A DNA stretch of 64,000 nucleotides from UTCFX2 sp963726375 (GTDB lineage Bacteria; Chloroflexota; Anaerolineae; Anaerolineales; UBA4823), in contig CAVSCE010000007.1 in assembly GCA_963726375.1 (NCBI GenBank), forward strand, positions 186,001 through 250,000, read 5' to 3'. Positions 1 to 9,300 of this stretch are shown piece after piece. The notes under the pieces were generated by a model. That model saw only the letters and a program-made list of their open reading frames with translations. It ran no database searches and was not told the DNA's origin. The position numbers were made by a program, and so were the translations under genes. Each line of letters begins with the position of its first letter. Positions within the stretch are counted from its first letter, which is position 1.

Positions 1-1
1 A

Positions 2-284
2 ATGGCCTTTGCAGCATCTTTGGGGATGGGTGTCAGCCTTTTCGGCGATCGTAGTCCTGGTCGTCCAGGGCGGTTTGACGTTAAGCGCAGGAGCGCTGGG
101 AGGCTTGTTAAGCGATGAAATGGTGCTCGAAATGACTGCTGCGGGGGGCGTGTTATTGATTGGCATAAGCTTGATGATGTTGGAAATCAAGCGAATTCGA
201 GTTGCGAATTTACTTCCAGCCCTGGTCATTGCCCCACTTCTGGTACCTCTGTGGAGCTGGATTCGGACTTTGCTTAAGAATTGA
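2..284 (+). CDS. DUF554 family membrane protein, C-terminal part (cut by window edge, frameshifted)
   Basis: This is the C-terminal end of a small hydrophobic membrane protein of the DUF554 (YdfK-like) family; the function of the family is unknown. The tail has a QGGLT segment, a glycine-rich helix and a KRIRVANLLPAL motif, all typical of the family end, and stops with TGA at 282-284. The first 34 bases read AFAASLGMGV in frame 2, while the rest (AFSAIVVL onward) reads in the third frame. One extra A at about position 35 explains the switch. The N-terminal portion lies outside the window. The family call rests on motif recognition only. Confidence 0.6.
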   Translation, partial: WPLQHLWGWVSAFSAIVVLVVQGGLTLSAGALGGLLSDEMVLEMTAAGGVLLIGISLMMLEIKRIRVANLLPALVIAPLLVPLWSWIRTLLKN

Positions 285-373
285 GCTTTGAAATCAGATG
301 ACGCTATGTCAACAAAAAAGGGCGATATAATCGATTATGACCTTTCTTGATGATCTCATAACAGGAATGCTGA

Positions 374-2819
374 ATGCGCAAACAAAATACAAACGCTAAA
401 TCAGTTTCCCCGAGAATTTATTTGCGGCTGGGTCTGTCCCGGGAGCAGATACTTCAAGATTACCGGATAGCATTCAGGAGCCGCCAGGCCAGCCTGATCG
501 GTCGAAGGGAAGTCCTCAGCGGAAAAGCCAAGTTTGGGATATTTGGCGATGGAAAGGAACTGCCGCAGCTTGCCATGGCACGCGTATTTCGGCCCGGAGA
601 TTGGCGATCGGGATATTATCGCGACCAGACGCTGATGTTTGCGACCGGCATGTGTACACTGGAACAGTTTTTTGCTCAGCTTTATGCTCATGCTGATCTC
701 TCGGCTGAACCAATGACTGGCGGGCGAGCGATGAATGCACATTTTGCTACCCGGTCAATCGGAGCGGACCGAAATTGGCTTGATCTGACAGCCCAGCCTA
801 ACTCTGCCGCTGACCTTTCGCCGACGGGCTCACAAATGCCTAAGGCAGTGGGTCTGGCTTATGCGTCGAAGCTTTTTCGCCAGCTGGACGAGCTAAAACA
901 ATTCAGCAGGTTTTCAAGAAATGGGGATGAAATCGTCTTTGCGACAATTGGAAACGCCTCAGCAGCGGAAGGGATGTTTTGGGAGTCTTTGAATGCAATC
1001 GGAGTGCTGCGCTGTCCTGCGATCTTGACCGTTTATGATGATGGTTATGGTATCTCGGTTGCGAACGAAAGCCAGATTGCCAAAGAAAATATCTCAGAGC
1101 TGCTGGAAGGCTTTCGCCGTCCCCCTGGGGAATGTTGTGATGGTTATGATATCTACCACATCAATGGCTGGGATTATCCAGCGCTGATCGAGGTATATCG
1201 TCAGGCAGAAAAAACAGCACGCCTGGAACATATGCCTTCTTTAGTCCATGTGGATGAACTTACACAACCGCAAGGGCATTCCACATCCGGAAGCCACGAG
1301 CGATATAAAACGGCCGAGCGGTTGGCATGGGAATCGGAATGGGACGGGATTAAGAAATTCCGTGAGTGGTTGCTCGCTGAAGGATTGGAAAGCGTTGAGA
1401 ACTTGCAGGCGCTGGAAAGTGAAGACCGCGAGATTGTAGAAAATGCTCGAAAGAGTGCCTGGGAGGCTTATCACGCTCCAATTCTGGAAGAGAGGAAAGA
1501 GCTGCTCCGATTGCTAGAGGCGCTCAGCATCCCAGGTCAAACAGAGAAGTTAGAAGATGTCAAAGCGAAGCTTGAATCTATACAAACACCGTTTCGGCGT
1601 GATTTAAGTTCAGCAGCTCGCCAGGTTTTAACTTTGATGCATTCGCATACCCCAGGAGAGGATATCGTAGGACATCGACAAGGATTGATAGAATGGCGGG
1701 CGAAGCTTGAAATCGCTGCCAGGGACAGATATTATTCACACTTATATGAGGAAGGACCTGCATCAGCGCTTCTGGTAGAAACACATCCACCAATCTATTC
1801 CGAAAGTTCCCCGGAAGTCTATGGTTACGAAATCTTGAACGCTGCTTTCGACCTTGCATTGAGCCGCGAGCCGAGGCTGGTCGCGTTTGGCGAAGATGTC
1901 GGTCGGTTAGGGGATGTTAATCAGGGGATGCGTGGTTTGCAGCAGAAATACGGCCCCTTACGGGTCTCTGACACTGGAATCCGTGAAGCAACCATCGTTG
2001 GTCAGGCAATTGGGATGGCATTGCGCGGCTTGCGCCCGCTAGCTGAAATTCAATATCTAGATTATGTTCTGTATGCTCTGCAACTGATGGCAGACGACCT
2101 GGCGTCTCTCCAGTGGCGGACGAAAGGTGGGCAGCGCGCTCCGGTAATCCTGAGGACACGCGGGCACCGTCTGGAAGGGATCTGGCACAGCGGTTCGCCG
2201 ATGGCCGGAATCATCCACCTCACACGCGGAATGTACGTGTTGACTCCACGAGATATGACTCGGGCTGCAGGTTTCTACAACACGCTCCTACAAGCTGAAG
2301 AGCCGGCTCTGATAGTAGAAGTGTTAAACGGCTACCGATTGAAAGAGCGCCTCCCGGATAACCTGGGGGAAATGACTGTGCCGTTGGGAATTCCAGAAAT
2401 CCTGTGCCCCGGCTCGGATATCACGTTGGTCACTTACGGAGCCAGCTGCAGGATTGTAATGGATGCTGCTGAACAGCTGGCTCAAACAGGCATCCAGGCT
2501 GAAGTTGTGGATGTCCAGACTCTTCTGCCTTTCGATCGAAACCAGATGATCCTCGAGTTCGTTGAAAAAAACGGGAAGGATCCTTTTCGTCGATGAAGAC
2601 GTCCCTGGCGGGGCTACTGCATACATGATGCAGGAAGTGATCGAGCGCCAGGGGGGGTATTCCTGGTTGGACTCGCCGCCACGCACGCTTTCGGCCAGCC
2701 CTCACCGACCTGCCTACGGCTCTGATGGGGATTACTGGTCAAAACCTAATGTCGACACAGTTTTTGAGCAGGTATATTCAATGATGAACGAAGTTGACCC
2801 ACTTCGATTTCCGTTGTAA
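374..2819 (+). CDS. Fused 2-oxoacid dehydrogenase E1 (alpha + beta), one frameshift
   Basis: Thiamine-diphosphate-dependent E1 of a pyruvate or branched-chain 2-oxoacid dehydrogenase complex, which decarboxylates the 2-oxoacid and passes the acyl group to E2. Alpha and beta are joined in one chain, as in some Bacteroidota and Chloroflexota. The alpha half holds the cofactor site near residue 192 (IGNASAAEG, with Asn where GDG-type enzymes have Asp). The beta half begins near residue 480 (EVYGYEILNAAF, FGEDVG). The reading frame breaks at an A7 run (2565-2571). Removing one A joins ILEFVEK to TGRILFVDEDVPGG and restores the normal C-terminus ending at 2819. ATG 374 has a CAGGA ribosome site. 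The E2 gene follows after 22 bases. The exact substrate cannot be told from sequence. Confidence 0.85.
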
Positions 2820-2841
2820 GAATTGGCATCTAGGAGGTCTC

Positions 2842-4116
2842 ATGGCAGTAAAAGTCATCATGCCGCAGTTAGGTAAATCAGTCTTTGAAGGGACACTATC
2901 GCGCTGGCTGAAATCACCTGGCGAACCCGTTGGGGAATTTGAGCCGCTGGTTGAGATCAATACGGATAAGGTGGACACCGAAGTGCCGAGCCCTTCGGCT
3001 GGTGTACTCCTGGAGGTGCTTGTTCCAGAAGGGACTGTTGTTCAGGTTGGAACGCTTCTCGCCTGGATCGGTCAGCCAGGGGAAGATTTCAACAGAAATG
3101 CTACCGTCGCTGCTCAGGAAACGCAAGCTATGCCAACCCGGGCGCCAGCAGAACAGGATAAATCAACAGAACTTCTGATTCCTGTTTCCAGACGCACTCG
3201 CGAGCTGGGATTTATCTCGCCTGTGGTAGCAAAAATGGCTCTGGAGCATAAGGTTGATCTGCTTGAGGTCAAAGGGACCGGACAAGGAGGCCGGATCACC
3301 AAGCGGGATGTGGAAGCTTATCTAGATGAGCGCAGCCAGGCTTCGGACCGGTCTACTACCATGGCCACGACTTTAAAGGCGGCTGACAAACCCGGAGTTT
3401 CACCATTAGAGGCATCCGAAGCTTCGGGTGAGCTGATCACCCTCAATCCCTTGCGCAGACAGATAGCCGAACACATGCTTCGCAGCAAACACACTTCACC
3501 TCATGTGACGACGATCATGGAATCTGATTTAAGTCGAGTGATAGCCCACCGCCAGGCGAATAAAGTCGCATTTGCCAGAGATGGGGTTAACCTGACTTTC
3601 ACGGCTTATTTTATTGCAGCAGCTGTTGCGGCATTGAAAGCGTATCCACTTGTAAACTCGTCCTGGACGGAAGCCGGGATTCGGCTGCACAAACAGATTA
3701 ATATTGGGATGGCGACTTCGCTTGGAGAGGCAGGTTTGATCGTCCCAGTGATCAAGGACGCGGACGGCCTGTCGCTGCTAGGGATCGCTCGAGCAGTCAA
3801 TGATCTTGCCAATCGGGCACGGGCGCGCCAGCTTGTTCCGGATGAAGTCCAGGGCGGAACGTTTACAATTACCAACCACGGGGTAAGCGGCTCTCTCTTT
3901 GCAACTCCTATCATCAACCAACCGCAGTGCGCAATCCTGGGTGTAGGTGTTATTCAAAAAAGGGCTGTTGTGATCAGTGATAAATCGCTTGGGGACGCCA
4001 TTGCGATCCGAACGATGGTGTACCTTGGACTGACCTTCGACCACCGAATTCTCGATGGAGCAATCGCGGATTACTTCCTGGCTCATGTCGTCCAGACTCT
4101 TCAAAATTGGAATTAA
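2842..4116 (+). CDS. Dihydrolipoamide acyltransferase (E2)
   Basis: E2 core of the 2-oxoacid dehydrogenase complex, a lipoyl carrier and acyltransferase of about 424 residues. An N-terminal lipoyl domain carries the modified lysine in TDKVDTEV (Lys43). A peripheral-subunit-binding domain follows at about 122-160 (ISPVVAKMALEHKVDL to GRITKRDV), then the catalytic domain with the active-site FDHRILDG near residue 398. A TAGGAGGT ribosome site lies just ahead of ATG 2842, so this start is preferred over upstream in-frame codons. It is clearly cotranscribed with the E1 gene. The third component, E3, is encoded separately at 10502. Whether the acyl group is acetyl or branched-chain is not decided by the sequence. 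Confidence 0.92.
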   Translation: MAVKVIMPQLGKSVFEGTLSRWLKSPGEPVGEFEPLVEINTDKVDTEVPSPSAGVLLEVLVPEGTVVQVGTLLAWIGQPGEDFNRNATVAAQETQAMPTRAPAEQDKSTELLIPVSRRTRELGFISPVVAKMALEHKVDLLEVKGTGQGGRITKRDVEAYLDERSQASDRSTTMATTLKAADKPGVSPLEASEASGELITLNPLRRQIAEHMLRSKHTSPHVTTIMESDLSRVIAHRQANKVAFARDGVNLTFTAYFIAAAVAALKAYPLVNSSWTEAGIRLHKQINIGMATSLGEAGLIVPVIKDADGLSLLGIARAVNDLANRARARQLVPDEVQGGTFTITNHGVSGSLFATPIINQPQCAILGVGVIQKRAVVISDKSLGDAIAIRTMVYLGLTFDHRILDGAIADYFLAHVVQTLQNWN

Positions 4117-4213
4117 TACGTTTATGGATACTTGAGGAATTTGACCGCGATCGTGTGTTGCGGGCACGACATCAACCATTTTTAGCTGTGTTATACTGGA
4201 TGTTAAATCGACG

Positions 4214-4633
4214 ATGAGCAAACAATCAGGTTGGGCATCGGACCTGAAAAAGCTCCTCACCAGCTTCCCGATTTGCACCCAAATCGCAATCGGCAACGCA
4301 GTCATCATCATCTTTGGAGCAATGGTTGGGATTTTAGATTTTCGAGCCAAATATATCCTTTTCATTTTTACTCAAGCCGCAAATCCGATATTCTTCACTA
4401 AGGTGGGATTGTGCATGTCTACCAGTACATTCCTCACACAGCCGGCGCTGTACCCATTAATTGACCTGCTCATGCGCATAGATAACTATAAATCCATTCT
4501 GACTTTCCCAGCCCATGCACAACAGACATCCTGGGATGATCAGAATAAAAGCGTTATTGAATTTTCTTGGAAATTGCTTCATGAGCACAGAAACGTGAAA
4601 GGTTACCTGACTGCAGGTTTGTGTGGCTGTTGA
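4214..4633 (+). pseudogene. Possible truncated sensor-kinase N-terminus
   Basis: An open frame of 139 codons fills most of the 537-base space between the E2 gene and the response regulator. Its first 45 residues (SFPICTQIAIGNAVIIIFG) resemble the first membrane helix of Chloroflexota sensor histidine kinases. The rest has a second hydrophobic stretch but no HAMP, GAF, DHp or ATPase motif. Because a NarL-type regulator follows directly, this may be what remains of its partner kinase. It could equally be a chance frame. No clear terminator or promoter was found in this stretch. Confidence 0.3.
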
Positions 4634-4653
4634 TGGTTGCCTGGAGACGATCA

Positions 4654-5307
4654 ATGAGTAAAAAAATCCGCATAATGTTGGTTGACGATCACACCATCCT
4701 GAGAGCCGGCCTGCGCGCCTTGCTGGAAACCGAACCGGATCTGACAGTTGTTGGGGAGGCGGAAGATGGTCATGTTGCAGTTCAGATGGCAAGTGATTTG
4801 GATCCAGATATCGTATTAATGGATATTGCGATGCCGCGCCTGAATGGACTGGAAGCGACACGCCAGATCCATCGCAGCCGACCAGGAGTGAAGGTTCTTA
4901 TACTGACAATGCATGAGAATGAAGAATATATTCGCCAGGCATTGGCCTACGGAGCGATGGGCTACATTCTTAAGGACGCTGCAGCGCATGATTTATTGGA
5001 TGCAATCCGAGCTGTTTTTCGTGGCGAGGCGGTGCTTTCAACTGCGATTACGCGACTTGTAATCGAGGACTATTTGCGTTGGGGTGATTTGAATACTTCA
5101 CACAACACAAATGGGCTGAGCTCTCGCGAGCATGAAATTCTCCAGCTCATCGCAGAAGGATATACCAATAAACAGATTGCTGAGATTCTTTGTATATCGA
5201 TTAAGACTGTCCAAACTCACCGGGGGAATATTATGACAAAACTGGATCTGCACGACCGCAGCGATCTGATTAAGTACGCAATCCGTAAAAAAATCATTGA
5301 AGTTTAA
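4654..5307 (+). CDS. NarL/FixJ-family response regulator
   Basis: Two-component response regulator of about 217 residues. The receiver domain has the acidic pair in MLVDDH, the phosphate-accepting Asp57 in IVLMDIAMP, a conserved switch Thr in LILTMHE and Lys in YILKDA. The C-terminal LuxR-type helix-turn-helix runs from LSSREHEILQLIAEG through SIKTVQTHRGNI. ATG 4654 is chosen because it begins the canonical MSKKIRIMLVDDH and has GGAGA upstream; earlier in-frame codons are not conserved. No intact histidine kinase is adjacent, so its input signal is unknown. It could regulate the redox operon that starts 160 bases downstream, but this is only positional inference. Confidence 0.9.
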   Translation: MSKKIRIMLVDDHTILRAGLRALLETEPDLTVVGEAEDGHVAVQMASDLDPDIVLMDIAMPRLNGLEATRQIHRSRPGVKVLILTMHENEEYIRQALAYGAMGYILKDAAAHDLLDAIRAVFRGEAVLSTAITRLVIEDYLRWGDLNTSHNTNGLSSREHEILQLIAEGYTNKQIAEILCISIKTVQTHRGNIMTKLDLHDRSDLIKYAIRKKIIEV

Positions 5308-5470
5308 TTCCATCAGGGAGTGCTGCCGAAATATCGGGCGCGCGCCTGAGGGAAAATACTACCTTTAGTGGATTACAAATCCGGCAGATTTTGCTATTGA
5401 TAATAGAGTACAGGTTTTGATCATGCACCTCTAAGTGGGATGGAACAGGTTTTTCGAAAGGAGGATGCGA

Positions 5471-6491
5471 ATGAAACGATTTAAGGTGGTGAGAGCTCGA
5501 CAAACCGCATGGATATTAATTGCGGTCGGTCTGCTGTTGGTAATACCATCATTTACCCAGGCTGGCGGGATGATCCACTCGGAAACGATTGCGCCGTCGA
5601 TTTCTCATATATTCAAATCGGCATTTCCGGCAGGGGCATCTTTGTATGATAATCCCTCTGCAGTTGTTCCGCCTCCTAAACGAGACCCCTGCTTGCACTG
5701 TCATATCCTCGGTGAGAATACGGGCTTGTGGACACCGCTGGCACGCTGGGCACTATTCGGATTTCTGGGATTGGTCTTTGTCCTGGGAGTATACCGAAGC
5801 GCGAGCACCTGGACCACACGCCAGCCGTGGAAACCGCTCAGCAAGCGGTCTTTTGAATGGTTCGACAAGCGATATGAAGTCTCGGGGATGCTTTCTAAAT
5901 TGCTGAAAAAGCCAGTCCCGAGATATGCTCAAGCCTGGTGGTACTGCCTGGGAGGAATTACTGCATTTCTTTTTCTCATCCAGGCCATCACTGGAATCTT
6001 GCTGGCTTTTTACTACAAGCCAACTCCAGAGACTGCTTATGCAAGCATCATTTTTATCGAGACTCAAGTGCATTTTGGAGCAGCGATCCGGTCGATTCAT
6101 GCCTGGTCAGCGAATGGAATGATCCTGATGTGCACCGCCCACATGCTGCGTGTGTTCATAATGGGTGCTTATAAGAATCCGCCGCGAATTAAACTGGGTG
6201 AGCGGCGTACTGCTGCTGATCTTGACACTGGCGTTCGGTTTTACTGGCTACCTGCTTCCCTGGGACCAGCGTGCTTTTTGGGCGACCACAGTTGGCACTG
6301 AAATTGCCGGGAGCATTCCTGCAATTGGAGACCTGGCACTTGTCTTCCTTAGAGTAGGTTGGGACGTTGCAGGGCAAACGCTGAGCCGTTTTTTTGCTTT
6401 GCATGTGATTGTCCTGCCGTTATTTACTGTAACAATGATGGGTGCTCATTTCCTGATGGTGCGACGTCTTGGCATCGCCAAACCGCTCTGA
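5471..6491 (+). CDS. Cytochrome b (b6-type) with N-terminal haem-c motif, one frameshift
   Basis: Membrane cytochrome b of a bc-type quinol oxidising complex. The first ~30 residues form a membrane anchor, followed by an exposed segment with a CLHCH c-type haem-binding motif near residues 74-78. A further helix precedes a four-helix cytochrome b core with paired haem histidines (SIHAWSAN and CTAHMLR; FFALHVIVLP and GAHFLM). The frame breaks near 6182. One extra base in CCGCCGCG separates MGAYKNP from RELNWVSGVLLL, and correcting it gives a standard b6-length protein ending at 6491. AAAGGAGG at 5457 supports ATG 5471. Fusion of a monohaem c segment to cytochrome b is unusual but not unique. 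Confidence 0.83.
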
Positions 6492-6505
6492 AAGAGAGAT
6501 ACGAA

Positions 6506-6919
6506 ATGTCCGAAACCTCTTTAGAACATTCAATAGACGCAGATGAAACGGTTCCTTTTTACCCAGATCATGTTAGCTTGGAGCTCCGGGTGGTCGTTGG
6601 GATCACGATCGTAGTTGTTGCGATTGGGATCGCTGGCCTGTTTTTGCCTGTCGGTTTGGGAGAGCCGGCTGACCCATTGAATACCCCGGCGCATGTGAAG
6701 CCAGAGTGGTATTTCCTGGCGCTCTACCAGCTGTTAAAATACATTCCCAAGACGACTGGAGTCTTGCTCCCGCTAATTTTTGTGTTGATCGTCACCATCT
6801 GGCCATTCTTAGACAGCAAACCTGAGACCACACGTCGAGCCGGGCGCACCCGTGCGATCGTCATTGTCATTGGTATGATCCTGCTGATTGGTTTGACAAT
6901 TTGGGGGGAGGTGAGCTGA
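6506..6919 (+). CDS. Cytochrome b/b6f subunit IV-like protein
   Basis: Membrane protein of about 137 residues matching the C-terminal half of cytochrome b, equivalent to subunit IV of b6f complexes. Three hydrophobic helices are visible, and the quinol-site motif appears as PEWYFLALYQLLKY. It starts at ATG 6506, 14 bases after the cytochrome b stop, and its TGA overlaps the ATG of the Rieske gene by one base. The split of cytochrome b into b6 and subunit IV matches the arrangement in b6f and many menaquinol:cytochrome c complexes. Confidence 0.88.
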   Translation: MSETSLEHSIDADETVPFYPDHVSLELRVVVGITIVVVAIGIAGLFLPVGLGEPADPLNTPAHVKPEWYFLALYQLLKYIPKTTGVLLPLIFVLIVTIWPFLDSKPETTRRAGRTRAIVIVIGMILLIGLTIWGEVS

Positions 6920-7353
6920 TGACCCCGCTGAACCGGAACGAGTTCTTGAAAATTGCCCAGCGCTTACTTGCGTTGACTGGTATTACCGTCTTAGCTGCAC
7001 CGGTGGTGGCATATTTTTTCCCTGCAAATCTTCAAGAGACCCCCGCAGAGCCAGTTTTCGTTGGCTCGGTGCAGGACCTTTCGCTGAATTCCAGCAAAAC
7101 AATCCCTTATGGGCGGTATCCCGCGTTGGTTATTAATACGTCCGAAGGAGTAAAGGCATATTCTGCGGTCTGTACTCATTTTGGATGCGTCGTCAAATGG
7201 GATTCGGAGAGTGGGGAGATTATTTGCCCCTGCCATGACGGATTTTTCTCTCCGGTGGATGGCCATGTGATCTCTGGTCCACCACCGACCGCGCTGGAGA
7301 CAATCCCAGTACAAGTGATTGACGGTAAGATCTTTGTGGGAGATGAAGCATGA
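6919..7353 (+). CDS. Rieske [2Fe-2S] protein
   Basis: Rieske iron-sulfur subunit of the quinol oxidising complex, about 144 residues. An N-terminal membrane anchor (LLALTGITVLAAPVVAYFF) is followed by the cluster-binding boxes CTHFGC and CPCHDGFF with a Pro loop (ISGPPPTALE). ATG 6919 overlaps the preceding stop, and a GGGGGGAGGTG ribosome site sits immediately upstream. Its own stop overlaps the ATG of the HdrD-like gene (ATGA), so the five genes from 5471 to 10320 are probably translated as a coupled unit. Confidence 0.92.
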   Translation: MTPLNRNEFLKIAQRLLALTGITVLAAPVVAYFFPANLQETPAEPVFVGSVQDLSLNSSKTIPYGRYPALVINTSEGVKAYSAVCTHFGCVVKWDSESGEIICPCHDGFFSPVDGHVISGPPPTALETIPVQVIDGKIFVGDEA

Positions 7354-9284
7354 GCGCACACACAGCACCCGCCGTCCCACCAAAACCGAAAAATGAGCGA
7401 TTGCCCGATGTTTCGAAAGGGATAAAGCAATTCTTGGAGCATGGGAGTGACTTCTTCCTGAATTCGATAGCACAGGTCCGGATCTATGACAGAGCTTATG
7501 CCGGGATCATGCACGCCCTCCTGTTTTGGGGAGTGACCATCCAGGTTCTTGGGACTGCAATCAACCTGATGCAGATGAAATTGTTCCTTCCTTTTGAACT
7601 TACCTTTCCGAGGGAAGGACTCTACCTGGCATTTGAGCTAGTAATGGACCTGGCCGGGGTCGCGATCCTGGTTGGCGTTCTAATGGCTGGTTTTCGGCGG
7701 CTGGTCCTGCGTCCCAAATCTCTAGAGACTCGCTGGGATGACATCTACGCGCTAGTGCTGCTCCTCGTGATTCCAATCGCTGGTTTTGCAGTAGAGGCCA
7801 CTCGGCTGATATCAGCCTCGCCGGATTGGTCTTTATGGTCCCCAATTGGCAGGGTCATCGCCGGGTGGTTTGGGGCGATGGGGCTGACTCGTGAAGGGGC
7901 GGTGTGGCTGCACGGATTTCTGTTCTGGACGCATGCCGCGCTTGCATTGACATTGCTGGCGAGCATCCCTTACACAAAGCTGCGCCACCTGGTAAATACT
8001 CCGCTGAACATTCTGCTTCGAAACCGGAAGACCCCGGGAATCCCAGCAAAAATTGATAATATCGAAGAAGCAGAAATCCTGGGTGTCGGTCAGATTCGTG
8101 AGTTCACTCCCCGCCAGCTGCTTTCTTTTGATGCCTGTGTGCGCTGTGGGCGCTGCGATGACGCCTGTCCGGTTGTCGAGAGCGGAACGACGTATGCCCC
8201 GCGCCTATTCGTTCAGTCGCTGCGGCGGGTGATGGATGACACCCTTACTCACCCGGAACGAAAAAAAGCTGTTGATGGAAATTCACTGCCGGATCTAATC
8301 GGTCCTCAGTCACCCTGGTCCTGCACAACATGCGGCGCTTGCCTGGAACGCTGTCCGGCATTTGTAAATCCGGTGGATGAAGTCATCGACCTGCGGAGAT
8401 ACCTGGCCCTGACGACAGGCAAGCTGCCGAAAACTGTGGCCGATACGCTGAGAAATTTCGAACGTCAGGGTAATCCATGGGGATTGCCGCCCGAAGAAAG
8501 GATCGCCTGGACAGAAGACCTGGGAGTACGCGAGCTTGCACCGGGAGATCAAACGGATGTGTTGCTTTACCTGGGGTGTGCATTTGCGTTTGACGCCCGG
8601 AATCGTAAGGCGGCTGCTGCCTTTGCCCGTTTGCTTCAAAAAGCAAATGTTGAATTTGGTATTCTTGGATTTGATGAGACTTGCTGCGGAGACATGGCTA
8701 GACGTCTTGGCCAGGAGTACTTATTCCAGGTATTTGCCGAGCAGTTGAATGAAACGCTCGAAAAAGTCCATTTCAACCGAATCGTCACCCCATGTCCTCA
8801 TTGCTTCAACGCGTTGAAAAATGAATATTCACAGCTTGGCTACCATTTTCCTGTTCAACATGCAGCTGAATTTCTGGTTGAGCATCAACACATCCTGGGT
8901 AAACCCTGTGCGAATGGTAACGGGATTCATGAACGAACTATCTATCACGACTCATGTTACCTTGGCCGGTACAATCAGGTCTATGCTGAACCGCGCGAGC
9001 TTTTAAAGTTGACGGGGCTTGAAACCACAGAATTTAGCCGAAACCGTGAAGAGAGCTTCTGCTGTGGTGGAGGCGGCGGGCAGATGTGGATGGAGAATGA
9101 TGCTGAAAAACGGATCAACCACATTCGTCTTCAGGAAGCATTGGACCATCAGGCAGGTGTTATAGCAACCGCGTGCCCGTACTGCTTGCTGATGTTTGAC
9201 GATGCGATCCGATCAAAGGGTCTTCGCGATCAGGTTCAGGTTCTAGACCTGTCTGAAATACTTGAAAAACAGCTGCCTGGCTGA
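7350..9284 (+). CDS. HdrD-like membrane iron-sulfur oxidoreductase (NarI-like + two CCG domains)
   Basis: A 644-residue protein built from three parts. Residues ~45-250 hold several membrane helices resembling the cytochrome b subunit NarI/DsrM. Next come two [4Fe-4S] motifs: CVRCGRCDDACP near 265 and CTTCGACLERCP near 325. The C-terminal half has two CCG domains: ETCCGDMAR with CPHCFN, and ESFCCGGGGG with CPYCLL. This CCG architecture is that of heterodisulfide reductase HdrD, DsrK and related quinone-linked Fe-S proteins. It probably exchanges electrons between the membrane quinone pool and a cytoplasmic partner, here most likely the next gene product. True heterodisulfide substrates are not implied. 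Confidence 0.85.
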   Translation: MSAHTAPAVPPKPKNERLPDVSKGIKQFLEHGSDFFLNSIAQVRIYDRAYAGIMHALLFWGVTIQVLGTAINLMQMKLFLPFELTFPREGLYLAFELVMDLAGVAILVGVLMAGFRRLVLRPKSLETRWDDIYALVLLLVIPIAGFAVEATRLISASPDWSLWSPIGRVIAGWFGAMGLTREGAVWLHGFLFWTHAALALTLLASIPYTKLRHLVNTPLNILLRNRKTPGIPAKIDNIEEAEILGVGQIREFTPRQLLSFDACVRCGRCDDACPVVESGTTYAPRLFVQSLRRVMDDTLTHPERKKAVDGNSLPDLIGPQSPWSCTTCGACLERCPAFVNPVDEVIDLRRYLALTTGKLPKTVADTLRNFERQGNPWGLPPEERIAWTEDLGVRELAPGDQTDVLLYLGCAFAFDARNRKAAAAFARLLQKANVEFGILGFDETCCGDMARRLGQEYLFQVFAEQLNETLEKVHFNRIVTPCPHCFNALKNEYSQLGYHFPVQHAAEFLVEHQHILGKPCANGNGIHERTIYHDSCYLGRYNQVYAEPRELLKLTGLETTEFSRNREESFCCGGGGGQMWMENDAEKRINHIRLQEALDHQAGVIATACPYCLLMFDDAIRSKGLRDQVQVLDLSEILEKQLPG

Positions 9285-9300
9285 GCCGTTGGAGGACATC

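Noticed and set aside
2565..2580. A AAA AAC in phase in the E1 gene looks like a canonical -1 ribosomal frameshift site.
   Set aside because: The downstream coding frame is +1, not -1, relative to the first. One extra A in the A7 run explains it, and the family is normally a continuous chain.
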